64,000 nucleotides of DNA from UBA3537 sp038138145 (GTDB lineage: Bacteria; Bacteroidota; Bacteroidia; Flavobacteriales; Flavobacteriaceae): positions 1-64,000 of the forward strand of contig JAYQDD010000008.1 in assembly GCA_038138145.1 (NCBI GenBank), in the 5' to 3' direction. Position 1 is the stretch's first letter; each line of letters opens with the position of its first letter. Made by a program: the position numbers and the translations under genes. Below are positions 61,992 through 64,000 of this stretch, one piece after another. The notes beneath the pieces are model-generated. The model was given only the letters and a program-made list of their open reading frames with translations. It was not told where the DNA came from and did not search any database.

Positions 61992-62930
61992 ATGTTAAAC
62001 AGGAGACATATTCGTGCAAAAGTGATGCAAATCCTCTATGCACAAACAAGCAATAGTTCGGAAGCGACTCTATCTTCTCAATTGCAACAAAATTTCGAGC
62101 ATATGTATTCCCTTTACTTGATCTTGTTGTCCTTGTTGCTAAAACTTCGCCAACGCGCCGAAGACCATCAACAAAAAGCCAAACAAAAATTTCGCCCTAC
62201 GGAAGAAGATACAAACCCCAACCTGCGCTTTGTTCAAAATGCCCTTTTTCTAAAGCTTATTCAAAGTGAGCCCTTAAAAACAAAATTCAAACAGTTCAAT
62301 ATCGATTTTTGGGAACACGATGGCGAGTATGTAGAGTTGCTTTTTCAAGAAATGATCCAGAGTAAATTGTATCAATCCTACATGGATACACCCACAACTT
62401 CATTTCGAACCGATGTTAATTTCGTTGTTGATTTGTTCAAGCAAATTATTGCACCAAACGAAAAATTACACGACTACTTAGAGGATAAAAACCTCACTTG
62501 GATCGACGATTTACCTGTCGTGAATACGGCTTTGGTGAAACTATTCAACAAACTAAAAGAGAATTCCCCAGAAACGTATTTTACACCTCTACTTTTCAAG
62601 GATAAAGATGATCAGGGGTTTGGGGTATTGCTGATGACCAAAACATTGAACAACGCAGAAAAGTTTAATGAAGAAATTATCCTCAATACTAAAAATTGGG
62701 ACAAAGACCGTATTGCCACCATTGATTTTGTATTGCTTCAGATGGCACTGTGTGAATTCCAAGAATTTCCAACCATTCCTACCAAAGTGACCATAAATGA
62801 GTACATCGAATTGGCCAAAGAATATTCTACCCCAAAAAGCAATGTTTTTATTAATGGGGTTTTGGATAAAATTGTACGTGAATACAAAGCGAATAAAACC
62901 TTAAACAAGAAAGGCCGTGGATTAATGTAA
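61992..62930 (+). CDS. nusB: Transcription antitermination factor NusB, long form
   Basis: NusB binds boxA RNA with S10 to prevent premature termination of rRNA transcription. This 312-aa version is more than twice the length of E. coli NusB (139). The N-terminal part begins RRHIRAKVMQILYAQ; the C-terminal NusB core is about 200-300, with WDKDRIATIDFVLLQMALCEF and VTINEYIELAKEYS. The central insert (about 60-190) is typical of Bacteroidota NusB (family knowledge). The gene leads a likely unit with DUF1573 and yajC. Confidence 0.9.
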   Translation: MLNRRHIRAKVMQILYAQTSNSSEATLSSQLQQNFEHMYSLYLILLSLLLKLRQRAEDHQQKAKQKFRPTEEDTNPNLRFVQNALFLKLIQSEPLKTKFKQFNIDFWEHDGEYVELLFQEMIQSKLYQSYMDTPTTSFRTDVNFVVDLFKQIIAPNEKLHDYLEDKNLTWIDDLPVVNTALVKLFNKLKENSPETYFTPLLFKDKDDQGFGVLLMTKTLNNAEKFNEEIILNTKNWDKDRIATIDFVLLQMALCEFQEFPTIPTKVTINEYIELAKEYSTPKSNVFINGVLDKIVREYKANKTLNKKGRGLM

Positions 62931-62988
62931 TTTTTATTAAATTTATCCCGCTAAAAAAAAATAATTTTTAATCAATACTAATTTACTC

Positions 62989-63474
62989 ATGAAAAAACTG
63001 TTTTTATGCTTTATTGCAACAGCACTTGTTTCTTTTACTTCTTGTAAAGAGAAAGCAACCGATAAAATAAACCAAGAAAATGTAGAAAAAGCTGCAGAAC
63101 GCGATGCGCAAACCATTGTATATCCTGCCGTTACTTTTGATAAATTAACGCACGACTTTGGTGAAATCCAAAATGGAACACCGGTAGAGACGGTGTTTAC
63201 ATATACCAACTCTGGAAAGTCTCCTTTGGTAGTCACCGATATCAAAAGTACTTGCGGTTGTACTGTACCACAAGGATGGAGCAGAGAACCCCTTGCACCA
63301 GGAGCATCGTCTCAGTTTACAGTAAAGTTTAATGGTAAAGGTGCCAATAAAGTATCCAAAACCATCACCCTGACCACCAACACTGAAAAAGGAAGAGAAC
63401 AGGTGCGTATTTCGGCCTTTATTATCCCTGATCCAAATGCCACACCAGTGGTAAAACCAACAACAAATCAATAA
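62989..63474 (+). CDS. DUF1573 lipoprotein
   Basis: A 161-aa exported lipoprotein with lipobox SFTSC (Cys19) and an Ig-like DUF1573 domain. The conserved core is FDKLTHDFGEIQNGTPVET (about 49-67), then KSTCGCTVPQGW (a Cys-X-Cys pair typical of the family) and LAPGASSQFTVKF. DUF1573 proteins are common in the envelope of Bacteroidota; the role is unknown. It is 58 nt after nusB and 7 nt before yajC, so is co-transcribed with yajC. Confidence 0.9.
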   Translation: MKKLFLCFIATALVSFTSCKEKATDKINQENVEKAAERDAQTIVYPAVTFDKLTHDFGEIQNGTPVETVFTYTNSGKSPLVVTDIKSTCGCTVPQGWSREPLAPGASSQFTVKFNGKGANKVSKTITLTTNTEKGREQVRISAFIIPDPNATPVVKPTTNQ

Positions 63475-63481
63475 TATACAC

Positions 63482-63769
63482 ATGGAAGGTTTGAGTAATT
63501 TTATGCCCTTTATCTTGATGATTGTTATCATCTATTTCTTTATGATTGCACCGCAAATGAAACGGACCAAAAAAGAAAAACAATTTGCCGCAGCCCTCAA
63601 AAAAGGCGATCGTGTGATCACCAAATCGGGGATGCATGGCAAAGTTGCAGAGCTCAACGACAAAGATGCTTCTTGTGTTATTGAAACCCTTGCCGGTAAA
63701 ATTAAATTTGACCGTTCTGCTATTTCCATGGAAATGACCCAAAAACTAAACACTTCCAAAACGAAGTAA
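63482..63769 (+). CDS. yajC: Sec translocon accessory protein YajC
   Basis: YajC associates with SecDF and YidC in the inner membrane. The 95-aa protein has one N-terminal transmembrane helix (about 8-25, FILMIVIIYFFMIAP). The conserved cytosolic domain starts PQMKRTKKEKQF, with GDRVITKSGMHGKV and the core LAGKIKFDRSAI. The length is normal. Start ATG 63482 is 7 nt after DUF1573. A strong hairpin terminator follows. SecDF is not in view. Confidence 0.95.
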   Translation: MEGLSNFMPFILMIVIIYFFMIAPQMKRTKKEKQFAAALKKGDRVITKSGMHGKVAELNDKDASCVIETLAGKIKFDRSAISMEMTQKLNTSKTK

Positions 63770-63782
63770 GTTGATTTAACTT

Positions 63783-63812
63783 AAAAAAAGCTGCCAATGG
63801 CAGCTTTTTTTA
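63783..63812. terminator. Bidirectional terminator between yajC and pepT
   Basis: AAAGCTGCC and GGCAGCTTT form a 9-bp stem around AAT, with runs of A before and T after it. It suits both the plus-strand yajC unit and the minus-strand pepT gene, whose stop codon lies in its T-run. Confidence 0.92.
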
Positions 63813-64000
63813 TGCATATTTCTTTTGCGTCAATTCTGCAATTGTACAAATCACTTTTGTGGCTTTAAGAATACTCTCTAAGGGTACATATTCGTAGCGT
63901 CCATGAAAGTAATGCCCCCCTGCAAAAATGTTAGGGCAAGGTAGCCCCATATAACTGAGTTGAGAACCATCGGTACCGCCACGGATGGGTTTAATTAGTG
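63810..64000 (-). CDS. pepT: Peptidase T, C-terminal part (truncated by window)
   Basis: The minus strand encodes the last 62 residues of a peptidase T (M20 family aminotripeptidase). The conserved end block reads KPIRGGTDGSQLSYMGLP and PCPNIFAGGHYFHGRYE, which contains the zinc-site and substrate-binding residues of the family. The tail is ELTQKKYA then TAA, located in the terminator's T-run. The rest of the gene lies beyond 64000. PepT trims N-terminal residues from tripeptides in the cytosol. Confidence 0.9.
   Translation of the reverse strand, partial: LIKPIRGGTDGSQLSYMGLPCPNIFAGGHYFHGRYEYVPLESILKATKVICTIAELTQKKYA

Overview
The window looks like a chromosomal segment of a Flavobacteriaceae-type member of the Bacteroidota. 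The DNA is A+T-rich, and recognisable Shine-Dalgarno sequences are mostly missing. Many genes are preceded by the Bacteroidota sigma-A -7 box TAnnTTTG. Lineage-typical genes include DUF4249 and DUF4295 proteins, TonB-dependent receptors with an N-terminal carboxypeptidase-like domain, a long NusB, a long GAPDH, a PUR-alpha-like (DUF3276) protein and BshC. The species cannot be named from sequence alone. No prophage, insertion sequence, CRISPR array, restriction system or recognisable defence island was seen, and no stretch over 300 bases lacks a gene.

Layout. 1-860: 3' end of a 23S rRNA gene, a 5S gene, an rRNA terminator and a palindrome. 0.9-12.5 kb: mostly minus-strand genes: MurQ, a DUF4249 lipoprotein with its TonB-dependent receptor, monomeric isocitrate dehydrogenase, L19, TrmD, long GAPDH and an HtrA protease. 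12.6-15.2 kb (+): DapF, MltG and a lysozyme-like exported protein. 15.2-20.0 kb: RsmI-like methylase, LMW phosphatase and DnaA (-), a thioesterase (+), then YigZ and RibD (-). 20.1-23.5 kb (+): GNAT, PrmC, LigA, followed by a non-coding minisatellite. 23.7-30.2 kb: PrfC (-), Idi-QueD-ManA (+), then a minus-strand membrane/lipoprotein cluster. 30.3-30.5 kb: two paralogous small-RNA-like units. 30.5-40.2 kb: hydrolase, AlkB, VanX-like dipeptidase, HtpG, KAS III enzyme, outer-membrane barrel, CoA-binding protein and a sodium symporter. 40.3-56.1 kb (+): RecR, glycosyltransferase, 2-oxoacid dehydrogenase E2, exonuclease, FAH, CinA, L28-L33-DUF4295, FtsY, amidase, RimO, BshC, GuaA and a LysM/periplasmic-binding fusion. 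56.1-64 kb: thioredoxin-like, CsaA-like, M14 peptidase, PUR-alpha-like protein, ABC exporter, NusB, DUF1573, YajC and the 3' end of PepT.

How the genes fit together. Most are housekeeping genes: translation (rRNA, L19, L28, L33, TrmD, PrmC, RimO, PrfC), replication and repair (DnaA, LigA, RecR, AlkB), protein export and folding (FtsY, YajC, HtpG, HtrA), envelope and peptidoglycan turnover (MurQ, DapF, MltG, a lysozyme-like protein, a VanX-like dipeptidase, LysM protein), cofactors and redox (RibD, QueD, BshC) and central metabolism (IDH, GAPDH, ManA, Idi, GuaA). The two outer-membrane receptors point to surface nutrient uptake.

The most interesting non-routine signals are the two tandem units at 30.3-30.5 kb, which share a 14-nt word plus a terminator hairpin with a pyrimidine loop; the 15-bp minisatellite after ligA; ribD without an in-frame ATG or GTG before its conserved N-terminus; and guaA, whose -7 box nearly touches its ATG, predicting a leaderless mRNA.
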